Notes under the pieces: model-generated
Databases searched by the model: none
Told to the model about the DNA's origin: nothing
What the model saw: the letters and a program-made list of their open reading frames with translations, nothing else
Program-made: the position numbers and the translations under genes
Origin: Streptomyces sp. MMG1121
GTDB taxonomy: Bacteria > Actinomycetota > Actinomycetes > Streptomycetales > Streptomycetaceae
Reading direction: 5' to 3'
Length of the DNA stretch: 64,000 nt
Assembly: GCF_001280015.1 (NCBI RefSeq)
Contig: NZ_LGDV01000051.1
Coordinates: forward strand, 80,328 to 144,327
Part shown: positions 1 through 9,440 of the stretch, one piece after another
Numbering within the stretch: the first letter of the stretch is position 1
Layout of the letters: every line of letters begins with the position of its first letter

Positions 1-1097
1 TGATTGAAGCCATGGATCAGCCAGTACTCCAGCTGGACGTTGAGGTTCCACCAGACGGCCGGCCAGGGGGTGGGCTCCAGCCATGGCCCGGGGGTGGCCA
101 TGACGGGCCCGCCCGCGCGGCTGGCCGAGGCGACCTTGTAGAGCTGGATCCAGTGGAAGCTCTGCAGCCGCTGGTCGGGGAACGACACGAAGCTCTTGCG
201 GTAGAACGCGTGCCACCAGCGGGTGTGCCGCCGTCTGAGCCCGGCGTACGACGACGCGCGCCGCAGGCTCCGCAGCGAGTCGGCCTCGGCGGCGGTGTGG
301 GACGGGAAGCTGTGTCCGACGCTGAGCAGGAGGTCGTCGCCGGTGCGGCGGTACGCCGTCGCGGTCTGGCCGCCGCCGGTCAGCGGCTGGAGCACCTGCT
401 CGGTGCCGTCGGCGGTGGTCCGCGTCGTCCAGGCCGGGTTGGCGGTGTAGCCCGAGGGCGGGGCTTCGCTGATGTGCCGGGGGCTCAGCGCCTCCTCGGG
501 ATGGAACGTCCAGGTGACCTGCTCACCGCCAAAGGCCGTGACGCGGGCGGCGAAGACCTCGTCGTGGATGTGGGCGCGGAGGGTGAGCGTGCCGGCGGTC
601 GTGGTGACGGTGCCGGTCAGCTCGGCGTCGAACAGGCTCAGCCGCCAGTCGACGGCGGTGATCGTGCCGACCGGATCGAGGGTGAGGTGGCCGACCGGCA
701 GGCGGCAGGTGCCCCATGTGCTGCCGAACTCGGGTCGGTGGTCCTGGACGCGGCCGTGCTGGACGGTGAAGCGGATCCGGTTGGCCCCGGGTTCCTGATA
801 GACCATGCTGCCGAGCAGTCCGTCCCCGAGGAACGGGCCCTCGTACCAGAGGGTCGGCAGTTTCTTCCACAACAGGTCCTGGCCGCCCAGGAAACGCTGC
901 CAGGAGCCGTCGGTGGTCATGGTGTCGCGCAGTCTCCAGGGGCGTCCCGCGCCCGCGGACGGAGCGGACCGCGCTGAGTCGGCTGACGTGCCGGCGTGGG
1001 CCGTTCCGGGGAGCGCCGCCATGGCCGCCCCGCCCAGTGCGGTGCCGAGCACGGATCTGCGGGCAACTGGCGAGCGCTTCTCCGGCTGCGAGGTCAT
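1..1097 (-). CDS. Tat-exported GH95-like glycoside hydrolase, 3' end outside window
   Basis: Reading leftwards from ATG 1097 the frame stays open to the window edge (365 codons), so the C-terminal part is missing. The N-terminus is a clear twin-arginine signal (RRSVLGTALGGAAMAALPG), so the product should be exported folded. The mature part contains LWYEGPFLGDGLLGSMVY, which resembles the LPLGNGRLGAMVFG entry of GH95/DUF5703-type alpha/alpha-barrel hydrolases, then a beta-rich stretch, then WWNLNVQLEYW near the cut edge, like the WPMNINLE region of GH95 catalytic barrels. GGAG lies about 9 nt before the start. It is divergent from the transpeptidase gene at 1332. The substrate cannot be read; alpha-L-fucosidase or a related plant-glycan activity is family-level inference only. 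Confidence 0.6.
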   Translation of the reverse strand, partial: MTSQPEKRSPVARRSVLGTALGGAAMAALPGTAHAGTSADSARSAPSAGAGRPWRLRDTMTTDGSWQRFLGGQDLLWKKLPTLWYEGPFLGDGLLGSMVYQEPGANRIRFTVQHGRVQDHRPEFGSTWGTCRLPVGHLTLDPVGTITAVDWRLSLFDAELTGTVTTTAGTLTLRAHIHDEVFAARVTAFGGEQVTWTFHPEEALSPRHISEAPPSGYTANPAWTTRTTADGTEQVLQPLTGGGQTATAYRRTGDDLLLSVGHSFPSHTAAEADSLRSLRRASSYAGLRRRHTRWWHAFYRKSFVSFPDQRLQSFHWIQLYKVASASRAGGPVMATPGPWLEPTPWPAVWWNLNVQLEYWLIHGFN

Positions 1098-1331
1098 CGT
1101 CGCTCTCCAAACCTGACGGATCATCGAAACATCGGGTGTATCGGGGAACGTAGGGATGCATCGTGCACCTGTCAATGGCTCCGGGGGTCATTGCTTCCAG
1201 ACACCTCCGATGTCTTGGGAAGGGGCTGAGGGCAGGGAAGTGGGGGAGAAGGTCCCGGCAACTCGACGGTCCGATAACGATCTGCGGACGACCGGAACGC
1301 GCGTCCATGAAATGTACATACCATCCGCCGC

Positions 1332-2990
1332 ATGAACAGAGCTGTGAAGATCGGCATCGCCGGTACGTGCACCGCACTGCTCGCTCTCGGGGGAATCGGT
1401 ACCTACCACATCGTTCAGGGCCTGACCTCCGGTTCCGCGGGTGACGCCAAGCCGGGGGCGGGGGGCACCTTCGACGCGTCCGAGATGTCGAGCACGCCGC
1501 CGACGGGCGCCGAAGCGGTGAAGCTGGCCCGCGCGTTCCTGGACAGCTGGTCCAAGCAGCACCTCGACGGCGCGGCGAGCGACACCGACGTGCCGGACGC
1601 CGCCTCCCAGGCACTGCAGGACTACCGTGCCGGGCTGCGTCTGAAGAAGCTGTCGTTCGACCACATCGTCGCGGTGGGGCCGTCGACGGCGACGCCGGGT
1701 GCCACGAAGGTCACCTTCGACGTCACCGCCCAGGTGGCCGGCGGCACCTGGAACTACTCCAGCGCGATCGCGGTACTCAAGAGCACCAGCGGGCAGCTGG
1801 CGGTGCACTGGAACAACTCGGTGCTCCACCCGGGCATGAGCGACGAGCAGAAGCTCACCGCGGGCGAGCTCCCGGCCGACCCGAGCGCGACCAAGGTGGT
1901 CGCGAGCGACGGCAGGACGGACCTGTCCGGCTTCCCGTCCCTGCGGGACATCACGGCGACGATCCGCCAGAACGCCAAGCCCGCCGGCGGCAGCGAGGGG
2001 ACGGGCGTCGCCGTGGTCGACAGCGGTGGCGCGGCGGTGGAGCGGGTGAAGGTCTTCACCAAGGGCCGGGCCCCCGTGGTCAGGACGACCATCGACGCGG
2101 GCCTGCAGCGGGTGGCCGAGACCGCGGTGAAGGACGCCCACCTCCAGGGCAAGCCCGCCGGAACAGTGGCGCTCGACTGGCGCGACGGCCACATCCTGGC
2201 CCTCGCGCACACGGGCGACGACGGGGACATCGCCATCAACGGCATCAAGTCGCCCGGCTCCACGATGAAGATCATCACTGCGGCGGCCCTCTTCGACCGG
2301 GCCGGACTCACGGCGAGCAGCCCGGCGCCCTGCACGGACTCGCTGATGGCCAACAGCCAGATGTTCCACAACGACCCCGGCGTACGGCCCGATCCCGGCG
2401 CCTCGCTCGCCCAGGCGTTCACGGTGTCGTGCAACACCTCCTTCATCAAGGACGGGTTCCGCTACCTCGTGCACGACGGCGACGCCTCCGCCCTGCACGA
2501 CGAGGCCGTGAACGTCTTCGGCATGGGCAGCTGGACCATCGGCGGCGGGGTCGCCACCACCGACCCGAGCATCCCGTCGGACGTGCAAGGCGGCGACCAG
2601 GCGGCCCAGTTCATCGGCCAGGGCAAGGTCACGGCCACCCCGCTGTTCATGGCGTCGGTGGCGGCGACCGTCCGCAACGCCGGCTTCGAGCAGCCCGTCC
2701 TGCTGCCCGGACAGCACCAGGAGACCGCGCCCCGGCCCATCTCCGCGCGCACGGCCGGGTATCTCCAGTCGATGATGCGCAGTGTCGCCACCAGCGGTAC
2801 GGCGGCTCCCCGCCTCGGCGGCCTGGCGGGCGTAGGCGCCAAGACCGGCACCGCGGAGGAAGGGGACCACACCAACGGCTGGCTGACCGCCTACAACTCC
2901 CGCGTCTCGGTCGCGGCACTCGTCGAAGGGGGCACCTCGGGCGTGGACTCCGCCGGATACGTCGTACGACGACTGCTGACCGGCGGCTGA
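1332..2990 (+). CDS. Penicillin-binding transpeptidase with NTF2-like N-terminal domain
   Basis: The 552-aa protein has an uncleaved-looking N-terminal membrane anchor (residues 5-28), an NTF2-like MecA-N-type region (about 58-165), a short linker, and a penicillin-binding transpeptidase domain. The active-site triad is complete: SxxK is STMK at 310-313, SxN is SCN at 366-368, and KTGT at 504-507. It should crosslink peptidoglycan D,D-peptides outside the membrane. The layout resembles the small class B-like PBPs common as extra copies in Streptomyces; the usual PBP dimerisation domain is short or absent. It could be a low-affinity PBP giving beta-lactam tolerance, but nothing beside it is a beta-lactam pathway gene. 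It stands alone, divergent from the glycoside hydrolase gene. Confidence 0.85.
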   Translation: MNRAVKIGIAGTCTALLALGGIGTYHIVQGLTSGSAGDAKPGAGGTFDASEMSSTPPTGAEAVKLARAFLDSWSKQHLDGAASDTDVPDAASQALQDYRAGLRLKKLSFDHIVAVGPSTATPGATKVTFDVTAQVAGGTWNYSSAIAVLKSTSGQLAVHWNNSVLHPGMSDEQKLTAGELPADPSATKVVASDGRTDLSGFPSLRDITATIRQNAKPAGGSEGTGVAVVDSGGAAVERVKVFTKGRAPVVRTTIDAGLQRVAETAVKDAHLQGKPAGTVALDWRDGHILALAHTGDDGDIAINGIKSPGSTMKIITAAALFDRAGLTASSPAPCTDSLMANSQMFHNDPGVRPDPGASLAQAFTVSCNTSFIKDGFRYLVHDGDASALHDEAVNVFGMGSWTIGGGVATTDPSIPSDVQGGDQAAQFIGQGKVTATPLFMASVAATVRNAGFEQPVLLPGQHQETAPRPISARTAGYLQSMMRSVATSGTAAPRLGGLAGVGAKTGTAEEGDHTNGWLTAYNSRVSVAALVEGGTSGVDSAGYVVRRLLTGG

Positions 2991-3186
2991 ACCCGGAGCC
3001 CCCGGCGGGCGGCAACCGCCCTTGCCGGACGCGACGTGAGGCACCCCGAGTCCTGCGCGCCGTCCGGCCGGTCGACCGGGGCGGGTGCGCCGTAAAGGCC
3101 TTGTGGTGACGGGAGTTATGAACACCGCTACCGGGCAGGCTCGGGGTGGAGCCGCCCGGGCGGGTGGCTTGGAGGGGGCCGGGCAC

Positions 3187-3573
3187 ATGGCGTATCTGGT
3201 GGAACTTCCGCTCGGCGCGGCCGGCGGCCAGCCGCAGGACACCGTCAGGGTGGCGATCACGGAGCAGCCCGCGGACGGTCTGGTCCAGGTCGCCCGGCCG
3301 GGCCAGGTGGTGGCCCGAGCCAGCCGTTCGCTCGCCGAACTGCTCTCCGGCGTACGCCCCGTGGCCGAGAACTTCGTGGACACCTTCCGCGGGATGGCGC
3401 ACGGGCCGGACGAGATCTCCATCGAGTTCGGACTCTCGCTCTCCGCCGAGGCCGACGTGGTGATCAGCAGCACCTCCGCCCAGGCCAACTTCGCCGTACG
3501 GCTGACCTGGGACCGGCGGATACCGCAGGACCCGGCGCCGGACGCGCCCTCCGCCGCCACGGCCGACCGGTGA
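3187..3573 (+). CDS. Trypco1-like (CU044_2847 family) small protein
   Basis: A 128-aa protein. The upstream in-frame start at 3085 is unlikely because ATG 3187 is preceded by GGAGGG at the right spacing and the conserved part begins at once (MAYLVELPLG). The sequence runs through a short beta-rich N-terminus, a helical middle (ASRSLAELLSGVRPVAENF) and a C-terminal strand pattern (ISIEFGLSLSAEADVVI, then FAVRLTWDR). This is the pattern of the trypsin-co-occurring domain 1 family, proteins of about 110 aa encoded beside trypsin-like proteases or STAND NTPases in actinobacteria. The next gene is a trypsin-STAND fusion starting 25 nt after this stop, so the two form an operon. Its biochemical role is unknown; in published genomic surveys such proteins are predicted regulatory partners of conflict systems. 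Confidence 0.75.
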   Translation: MAYLVELPLGAAGGQPQDTVRVAITEQPADGLVQVARPGQVVARASRSLAELLSGVRPVAENFVDTFRGMAHGPDEISIEFGLSLSAEADVVISSTSAQANFAVRLTWDRRIPQDPAPDAPSAATADR

Positions 3574-3598
3574 TGGTCTCCCCGGCCGGCGCCGCGGC

Positions 3599-6500
3599 AT
3601 GACCGAGACCGCGCGGCAGCCGGACGGCGCGGTACCGGGGCCGGGCCCCGCCACGCTCGGCGCGGCCCTGCTGCGGATCAGCGACGCGCACGGCGGCCCC
3701 CGCGGCGTCGGCTTCCTCGTCACCGAGGACCTCGCCTTCACCTGCGCGCATGTCGTCTCCGCCGCGCTCGGCCTGCCCGAGGGCACGCGGCCGCCCGCGG
3801 CCGCGGAGATCGCCGTCGACCTGCCTCTGGCACAGGGACCGCAGACGCCGGGCCCCGACGCCATCGCCCCCGACGCCGTGAGCCCCTCCCGCGCGGCGGC
3901 CCGTATCGCGCACTGGGTGCCCGCCGAGCAGTCCGGCGCCGGGGACATCGCGCTCCTGCGGCTGACGGCCCCCCTGCCCGGGGCGCGGCCGGTGCGGCTG
4001 GTCGAGGCGGACGACACCTGGGGGCACCCGGCGCGTGCCTTCGGCTTTCCCGTCGGGCGGCCGGGCGGCGCCTGGCACTCGGGTGTGCTGCGCGCCCGGC
4101 AGGCCGGCGGCTGGGTGCAGGCCGACCTCGCCGCGAGCGGCGGCTACCGCGTGAGCGGCGGGTTCAGCGGCAGCCCCGTCTGGGACGATCGACTCGGCGG
4201 CGTGGTCGGCATGATCACCGTGGCCGAGGCGGGCGATCCCCCGGCCAGCTATCTGATCCCCACCACCACCCTGCTCGCCGCTCGGCCGGATCTGCGGACC
4301 CTGACCCTGCCGCCGTCGCCGTTCCGGGGCCTGGCCGCCTTCCGCGAGGCCGACGCCGCCCTCTTCCACGGCCGGTCGACGGAGGGCGCGGAACTCGCGG
4401 AGCAGGTCCCCGGCCGGCGCTGGACCTGCCTCGTCGGCCCCTCGGGCTGCGGCAAGTCCTCGCTCGCCCTGGCCGGAGTCGTTCCCCGGCTACGGGCCGA
4501 CGGTTTCGCCGTGGCCGTCCTGCGCCCGGCCTCCGGCAGCGGACCCGCCGCCGCACTGGCCGCCGTCCTGCTGCCGCTGCTGGAGCCGGAGTTCTCCGAG
4601 GCGGCCCGGCTCGCCGTCCTGCCGAACATCACCGCCCTGCTCACCCGGGGCGCCCTGCCCGATGTCGTCGCCCGGGTGCTGCACCGCCAGGAACGCGACC
4701 GGCTGCTGATCGTCGTGGACCAGTTGGAGGAGGCCTACGGCGCCGGGCCCGGCCTCGCGGGCGAACTGGCCGCCCTGCTCTTCGCCGACCGGCTCCCGGA
4801 CCCCGTGCACATCCTGGCCACCCTGCGCGCCGACTTCCTGGAGGCGGCCCTCGCACACCCGGCCACCGGACCCGCCGTGCGCCGTGGCCTGTATGCACTC
4901 GGCCCGCTGGAGCCCGGACAACTGCGGCAGATCGTCACCGCCCCGGTCGACGCGACACCGGGAGTCGGGTACGAGTCCGGACTCGTCGCCCGCATCCTCA
5001 CCGACACCGGCGACGCACCGGGCGCGCTGCCACTGCTCGGCTTCACCCTCGACCAGCTCTGGCTGCGGCAGAGCGGCGGACTGCTCACCCACCGGGCGTA
5101 CGAGGAACTCGGCGGTGTCACCGGCGCGTTGGGCCGGCACGCCGGCAAGGAGTGGGCGGCACGGGTACCGGCCGCCGACGAGCCGACCGCCCGCGGGCTG
5201 CTCACCGCGCTGGTCCGGGTGCCGATCGGCTCGACCGCCGCCACGCGCCGGACCGCCCGGCGCACCGAACTCGGCGACACCCGCTGGGAGATCGCGCAAC
5301 GGCTCGCCCGGAGCAGGCTGCTGGTCACCGGCCTGAGCCCCGACGGCACCGAGACGGTGGAACTCGCCCACGAGGCACTGATCGGCGGCTGGCCCCGGCT
5401 GGCCGCTCGGGTGGCCGAGGACCGGGCGTTCCTGGTGTGGCGCGAGACGCTCCGGCTCGACCTGGACCGCTGGGAGCGCGCCGGACGCGTCCCCGACCTG
5501 CTGCCGGGCCCCGCCGCGCTCACCACCGCCGAACCCTGGCTGCGCGAGCGCCCCGCCGACCTCAGCGACGCGGAACGCGGCTATCTGGACGTGGGGCGCG
5601 CCCATCAGCGCGCGCGGGGCCGCCGGCGCCGTACGTTCCGCTCGGGCCTTGCCCTCTTCGCCGCGCTCGCCCTCGTGTTCGGCTCGCTCTTCGGCTACTA
5701 CCGGCACGTCAGCGCCGAGCGGGCCGCGGAGTCCGCCTCCCGCGCGCTCGCCGAGTACTCCGCCGGCCAGGCCGACGGTGACCCCGTGCGCTCGGCGCAG
5801 CTGGCCCTCGCCGCGTACCGCACGTCGCACACCCGCGAGGCACGGGACGCACTGCTGCGGGCCTACCTGGCGAACAACTTCTCCGACCGTGTCCTGACCG
5901 GGCCACAGGACGCCCCGATCGGAGCCCCGAGCATCACCAGCATCGTCAGCGGTGACGCGGACGCCGTCCAGACGAGCCTGGACGGCGACGTGGTGGTCGC
6001 CAACTCGGCCGGGGGCCGGGCCACGGTCTTCGTGCACGCGACTGGCGGCCGCGTCCTCAGCCAGCGTTTCGACGTGGGCGTACAGGCTGCGCACCCGCTG
6101 GTCTCCGGCGACGGCCGACGGGCCGGTTTCCTCACCCTGGACGGCGGCCTGATCTGGTACGACGTGCACCGGGACGGCACCGACGGACACCTGCTCGGGG
6201 CCGAGGCGCACCGGCTGCCGGCGGTGTCCGGCGCGAACGGCCCGGACCGCGAGTACGACGGCTACCGCGCGGTGATGTCCGCGGACGGCCGCTACGCCGC
6301 CGCCCTCGGTGACGCCGACCTGCTCTGGTGGGACCTGGACGCGCCGGGCGGGACCGCGCACAGCGGCTGGGTTCCCGCGCCGTCCGGCGTGCTGACGCCG
6401 CACGACATCCGGTTCACCCCCGACGGCCGTACACTGCTCGTCCAGGTCAGCCGGTCGATCAAGGACGGCGTCGGTTACGGGGTGCTGGCGGTCGACCGGA

Positions 6501-8002
6501 TCACCGGCAGGAACCGGACGGTGGTGGCCGGCAAGGACATCCAGGGCGTGAGCATCTCCGGGGACGGCACGGCCGTGGCGGTCTGCGCGCAGCACGGCAC
6601 CGGCGACAGCGTCACCCTGTGGCGGCAGCCCGTCGCGGACGGGCCGGCGAAGCACAGGCCGCCCGGGTACACGGAGCGGGACCTCTACTGCGACGCGGTG
6701 AAGGCCGTCGACACCACCGGCCGCCACGTCGCGGTCCACGAGGACGGGTGGTACAACCTGGTCGACCTGGACCAACGCACCATCGCGGTCAGTGCCGGGC
6801 CGCCGTCCGACGCCGGCCGGATGACCGAATATCCGCTGCTCGGCACCGTCGGCGGTCAGCCCGCGCTGATCGCGGTGGGCGCCAATCGCGTGGTCTACGG
6901 CAGCCTCTCCGCCGCCCGTCGCATCATCCCGGTCGGCCCCGCGGTCCTCACCCGCGACGGCGGAAAGGTGATCACCATACTCAAGGACGGCTCGCGCATC
7001 GGGATCGTGCCCGTCGGTGCCTCCCGGCCCACGGTCAGGGCCTACCGCCCCGAGCCGTACTGGAAGCCGGCGCAGAACGACCTCATCGTGTTCGACGGCG
7101 GGGAGAAACACCTGGCGGAACGGGTCGGCAGCAACCGTGTCATGATCCGCACGGTGGCCGACCTCCGGCCGCTCCACGAGATCACCACGGCCGCCTTGCC
7201 GGGCGGCGCGAGGGGAAGCCTCAGCTACTTCTTCGACCGGTCGCGGAGCCTTATCACCGTCTCCGGAACGGTGATCCAGCGCTGGAACCCGTCCGACGGA
7301 CGGCAGTTGGCACGCTACGACGCCAAGAACCTCCACCCGTCCTGGACGAACGGCGCACCCAACCTGGTGGTGGCGGACTACCCCACGCCGGGCCGGGTCG
7401 CGATCACCGTGTGGGACCAGCGGCAGGTACGCATCGTCGCCCTCTCCACCGGCCGTACGCAATCCACGCTGGCCACGGGCCCGGACACCAACACCGTGAA
7501 CTTCACCAGGGACGACCGGTACTTCGCCCTGTTGCGCCTGGGCGGTGCGGTGGAGTTGTGGCAGCGTGATCCGCTGCGCAGAGTGCTGGGACCCGTGGGG
7601 CTGGGGGAGTTCGACGCGAAGTTCGCGCTCTCCTATCCGAGCAGGAGTACGTTCCTGCTGGCCAGCCATGGCCTGATCCACCTCTACCGGCTCGGGGACC
7701 CGGCCGGGGAGGACGACGTCTACAACCTCGGACCGGCGCCCCCGCAGAACACGCCGTACACCTTCGAAGCCGCGTCGGCCGACGGCCGGACCGTGATCTA
7801 CACCGACAGCGACGGCCACAGCGCCCCCCTGCGCCTGGACCCCGACGCCTGGCGCCGCGCCCTGTGCGGGGTCATCGGATACCGCGAACTGACCGCCGAG
7901 GAACGCTCGGGACTGCCGGTCAAGGTGCCCGACGGCTCCCTCTGTCCGGACCCCCACTCCGGTACGACCGCCCCCGATCCCGGTCGGCCGGAACTGATGT
8001 GA
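3599..8002 (+). CDS. Trypsin-nSTAND NTPase-WD40 conflict-system protein
   Basis: 1467 aa. Residues 1-230 form a trypsin/HtrA-like protease with an intact triad by inspection: His51 in FTCAHVV, Asp116 in GDIALL, Ser190 in GFSGSP. Residues 240-670 form a STAND-type P-loop NTPase with Walker A GPSGCGKS (280-287), Walker B IVVDQLEE (371-378) and a winged-helix-like tail. A hydrophobic segment at about 680-702 could anchor the protein in the membrane. Residues 730-1460 are degenerate WD40/beta-propeller repeats, a likely ligand or damage sensor. Such proteins are modelled as NTP-gated switches that release the protease when the propeller senses a trigger, for example phage. The Trypco1-like gene lies immediately upstream. 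No target or effector is identifiable from sequence. Confidence 0.88.
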   Translation: MTETARQPDGAVPGPGPATLGAALLRISDAHGGPRGVGFLVTEDLAFTCAHVVSAALGLPEGTRPPAAAEIAVDLPLAQGPQTPGPDAIAPDAVSPSRAAARIAHWVPAEQSGAGDIALLRLTAPLPGARPVRLVEADDTWGHPARAFGFPVGRPGGAWHSGVLRARQAGGWVQADLAASGGYRVSGGFSGSPVWDDRLGGVVGMITVAEAGDPPASYLIPTTTLLAARPDLRTLTLPPSPFRGLAAFREADAALFHGRSTEGAELAEQVPGRRWTCLVGPSGCGKSSLALAGVVPRLRADGFAVAVLRPASGSGPAAALAAVLLPLLEPEFSEAARLAVLPNITALLTRGALPDVVARVLHRQERDRLLIVVDQLEEAYGAGPGLAGELAALLFADRLPDPVHILATLRADFLEAALAHPATGPAVRRGLYALGPLEPGQLRQIVTAPVDATPGVGYESGLVARILTDTGDAPGALPLLGFTLDQLWLRQSGGLLTHRAYEELGGVTGALGRHAGKEWAARVPAADEPTARGLLTALVRVPIGSTAATRRTARRTELGDTRWEIAQRLARSRLLVTGLSPDGTETVELAHEALIGGWPRLAARVAEDRAFLVWRETLRLDLDRWERAGRVPDLLPGPAALTTAEPWLRERPADLSDAERGYLDVGRAHQRARGRRRRTFRSGLALFAALALVFGSLFGYYRHVSAERAAESASRALAEYSAGQADGDPVRSAQLALAAYRTSHTREARDALLRAYLANNFSDRVLTGPQDAPIGAPSITSIVSGDADAVQTSLDGDVVVANSAGGRATVFVHATGGRVLSQRFDVGVQAAHPLVSGDGRRAGFLTLDGGLIWYDVHRDGTDGHLLGAEAHRLPAVSGANGPDREYDGYRAVMSADGRYAAALGDADLLWWDLDAPGGTAHSGWVPAPSGVLTPHDIRFTPDGRTLLVQVSRSIKDGVGYGVLAVDRITGRNRTVVAGKDIQGVSISGDGTAVAVCAQHGTGDSVTLWRQPVADGPAKHRPPGYTERDLYCDAVKAVDTTGRHVAVHEDGWYNLVDLDQRTIAVSAGPPSDAGRMTEYPLLGTVGGQPALIAVGANRVVYGSLSAARRIIPVGPAVLTRDGGKVITILKDGSRIGIVPVGASRPTVRAYRPEPYWKPAQNDLIVFDGGEKHLAERVGSNRVMIRTVADLRPLHEITTAALPGGARGSLSYFFDRSRSLITVSGTVIQRWNPSDGRQLARYDAKNLHPSWTNGAPNLVVADYPTPGRVAITVWDQRQVRIVALSTGRTQSTLATGPDTNTVNFTRDDRYFALLRLGGAVELWQRDPLRRVLGPVGLGEFDAKFALSYPSRSTFLLASHGLIHLYRLGDPAGEDDVYNLGPAPPQNTPYTFEAASADGRTVIYTDSDGHSAPLRLDPDAWRRALCGVIGYRELTAEERSGLPVKVPDGSLCPDPHSGTTAPDPGRPELM

Positions 8003-8359
8003 CGGTGCGGGGATGTAGGGCGGCAATTGGAATGCCCCATTCCGTCGTGACGACCTGCGTGTTCTCGCGTTGTCTCATTCGGATGGCCCGGCATTCTGTC
8101 TCACGGTCTTGGCCCGTCAGACCCGGGCGGGGGTGGTGCGCCGTGTGCCGAGGCGCCCGTAAGCACCGTCGTCTTGCTGCGCGAGCTGGTGGAGTTGGCC
8201 CGCCAGGAGCACCTTGCCGAGGTGTGGATCCACCTCGACGGCGATGCGCGGTGGGTGACGCGGGCCGCGCGGGCCCTGCGCCTGCCGGTCGCCCCGGACA
8301 CCGACGACGGCACCTCAACGACGCTTGTGTTCCGGCTCGATGCGCCCGGAGGCATGCCG
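8003..8359. other. Intergenic region with a possible gene fragment
   Basis: This 357-bp gap separates the STAND gene from the convergent CDF-like gene. A plus-strand open stretch from TTG 8174 reads as plausible protein (LRELVELARQEHLAEVW, then a GDARWVTRAARAL-like part) and runs into the CDF 3' end. I cannot assign it to a family. It may be the remnant of a decayed gene. No clear terminator stem was found here. Confidence 0.3.
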
Positions 8360-8962
8360 TCAGTGGGCGCCGGTGAAGATCTCGCGCGCCTCGCGGAGGG
8401 CGTAGTAGACCAGCACGTATCCCGCGGCCGGGTCGGCCCACCACCAGCCGAGCCAGGTGTTGAGGACCAGGCCGACGAGGACGGCGGTGGCGAGCAGGCC
8501 GTCGATCAGGGTGACGCGGCCCTCGGTCGTCAGGACCGGGCTGTCCAGTGCGGCGCCGGTGCCGGCCTTGCCGAAGGCGAGGGCGAACATCACCGCGGCG
8601 GTGACCGCCGTCCAGCCAATGCCCAGCGGTGACGAGTCGGGGTGGAATCCGGCGGCCAGGACCCAGGTGGACTGCACCAGCAAGTACACCGCCAGCAGTG
8701 CGAAGGCGCCCCCGATCAGCTTCAGTGCGCGCTTCTGGCGGGCTTCTCCGGTGCCGGACAGTTCCCAGATCACCACGGTGGACGCGCCGATCTCGATCAG
8801 CGAGTCCAGGCCGAAGCCGGCCAGCGCCACTGAGCGGGCCGACAGCGCCGCGGCGGCCAGGACCACGATGCCGACCACGTTCCAGGCCAGCGTCGTGTAT
8901 TCCAGGGCGCAGCCCCGGCGCAGCAGCACCTGGTGGGAGAGTGTCCGGGGAGTGGTCGTCAC
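8360..8962 (-). CDS. CDF-like cation transporter, short form
   Basis: A 200-aa integral membrane protein with about five or six hydrophobic segments. It carries the CDF-type signature FGLDSLIEIGASTVVIWEL in the region of TM2, where the family places metal-coordinating Asp residues, and a second Asp in TLIDGLLATAVLVGL. The cytoplasmic C-terminal metal-binding domain of full-length CDF exporters is absent, so this is the short 'cation transporter' form. GTG 8962 is chosen because GGAGGAAA lies just upstream and GTGA overlaps the stop of the YkvA-like gene, implying translational coupling. Probable role: divalent metal/proton exchange at the plasma membrane. The metal is not readable. Confidence 0.75.
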   Translation of the reverse strand: MTTTPRTLSHQVLLRRGCALEYTTLAWNVVGIVVLAAAALSARSVALAGFGLDSLIEIGASTVVIWELSGTGEARQKRALKLIGGAFALLAVYLLVQSTWVLAAGFHPDSSPLGIGWTAVTAAVMFALAFGKAGTGAALDSPVLTTEGRVTLIDGLLATAVLVGLVLNTWLGWWWADPAAGYVLVYYALREAREIFTGAH

Positions 8963-9423
8963 CGCTGGTTTCCTCCGGGCTTCTGCTCGTCTGAAATGGC
9001 GGGAGCGTGCGGGCCGTCTGCTCCCCGGTTGAGGCCGGTGAGCCGCGCCAGGGCGGTGAAGCCGTCGTCGCTGCCGGGCCAGTGACCGCGTACCGCGTCG
9101 ATGCCGGCCCGGCGCACGACGCCGCGCAGCACGAACGCGACGATGATCGCGTCGTCCGCGTAGCCGATGACCGGCAGGAAGTCCGGGATCAGGTCGATGG
9201 GGCTGGCCAGATAGACCATCAGCAACGCGAGCCGGACCCGCACGCCGCGCGGCAGGTTCTTGTCGGCGGCGAGTCGTTTCAGCAGCCGCAGCAGATCCGG
9301 CAGCAGGCGCACCGCCTCTGCGAGCAGGGCGCCCTTGGGGCGGATCAGCAGCAGGGCGATCAGCAGCGCCAGCCACGCGGCCGCCAGTCCCACGCCGATC
9401 CCGATCGCTATGTCCCACCACAT
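8959..9423 (-). CDS. YkvA/DUF1232 family membrane protein
   Basis: 154 aa from ATG 9423, which has GGAGGAG a few bases upstream; the longer open frame has no supporting start. An N-terminal hydrophobic helix (IAIGIGVGLAAAWLALLIALLL) is followed by the DUF1232 core, recognisable as LALLMVYLASPIDLIPDFLPVIGYADDAIIV in shortened form: YLASPIDLIPDFLP then GYADDAII. The function of this family is unknown. It is middle gene of a three-gene minus-strand operon with the ChrB-like gene (17 nt upstream) and the CDF-like gene (GTGA overlap), so a link to metal or envelope stress is inferred only from position. Confidence 0.8.
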   Translation of the reverse strand: MWWDIAIGIGVGLAAAWLALLIALLLIRPKGALLAEAVRLLPDLLRLLKRLAADKNLPRGVRVRLALLMVYLASPIDLIPDFLPVIGYADDAIIVAFVLRGVVRRAGIDAVRGHWPGSDDGFTALARLTGLNRGADGPHAPAISDEQKPGGNQR

Positions 9424-9440
9424 GCGGGGCTCCTCCTGCC

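Noticed and set aside
12..977. Plus-strand frame at the left edge
   Set aside because: It is the complement of the Tat-exported glycoside hydrolase, whose translation is far more protein-like.
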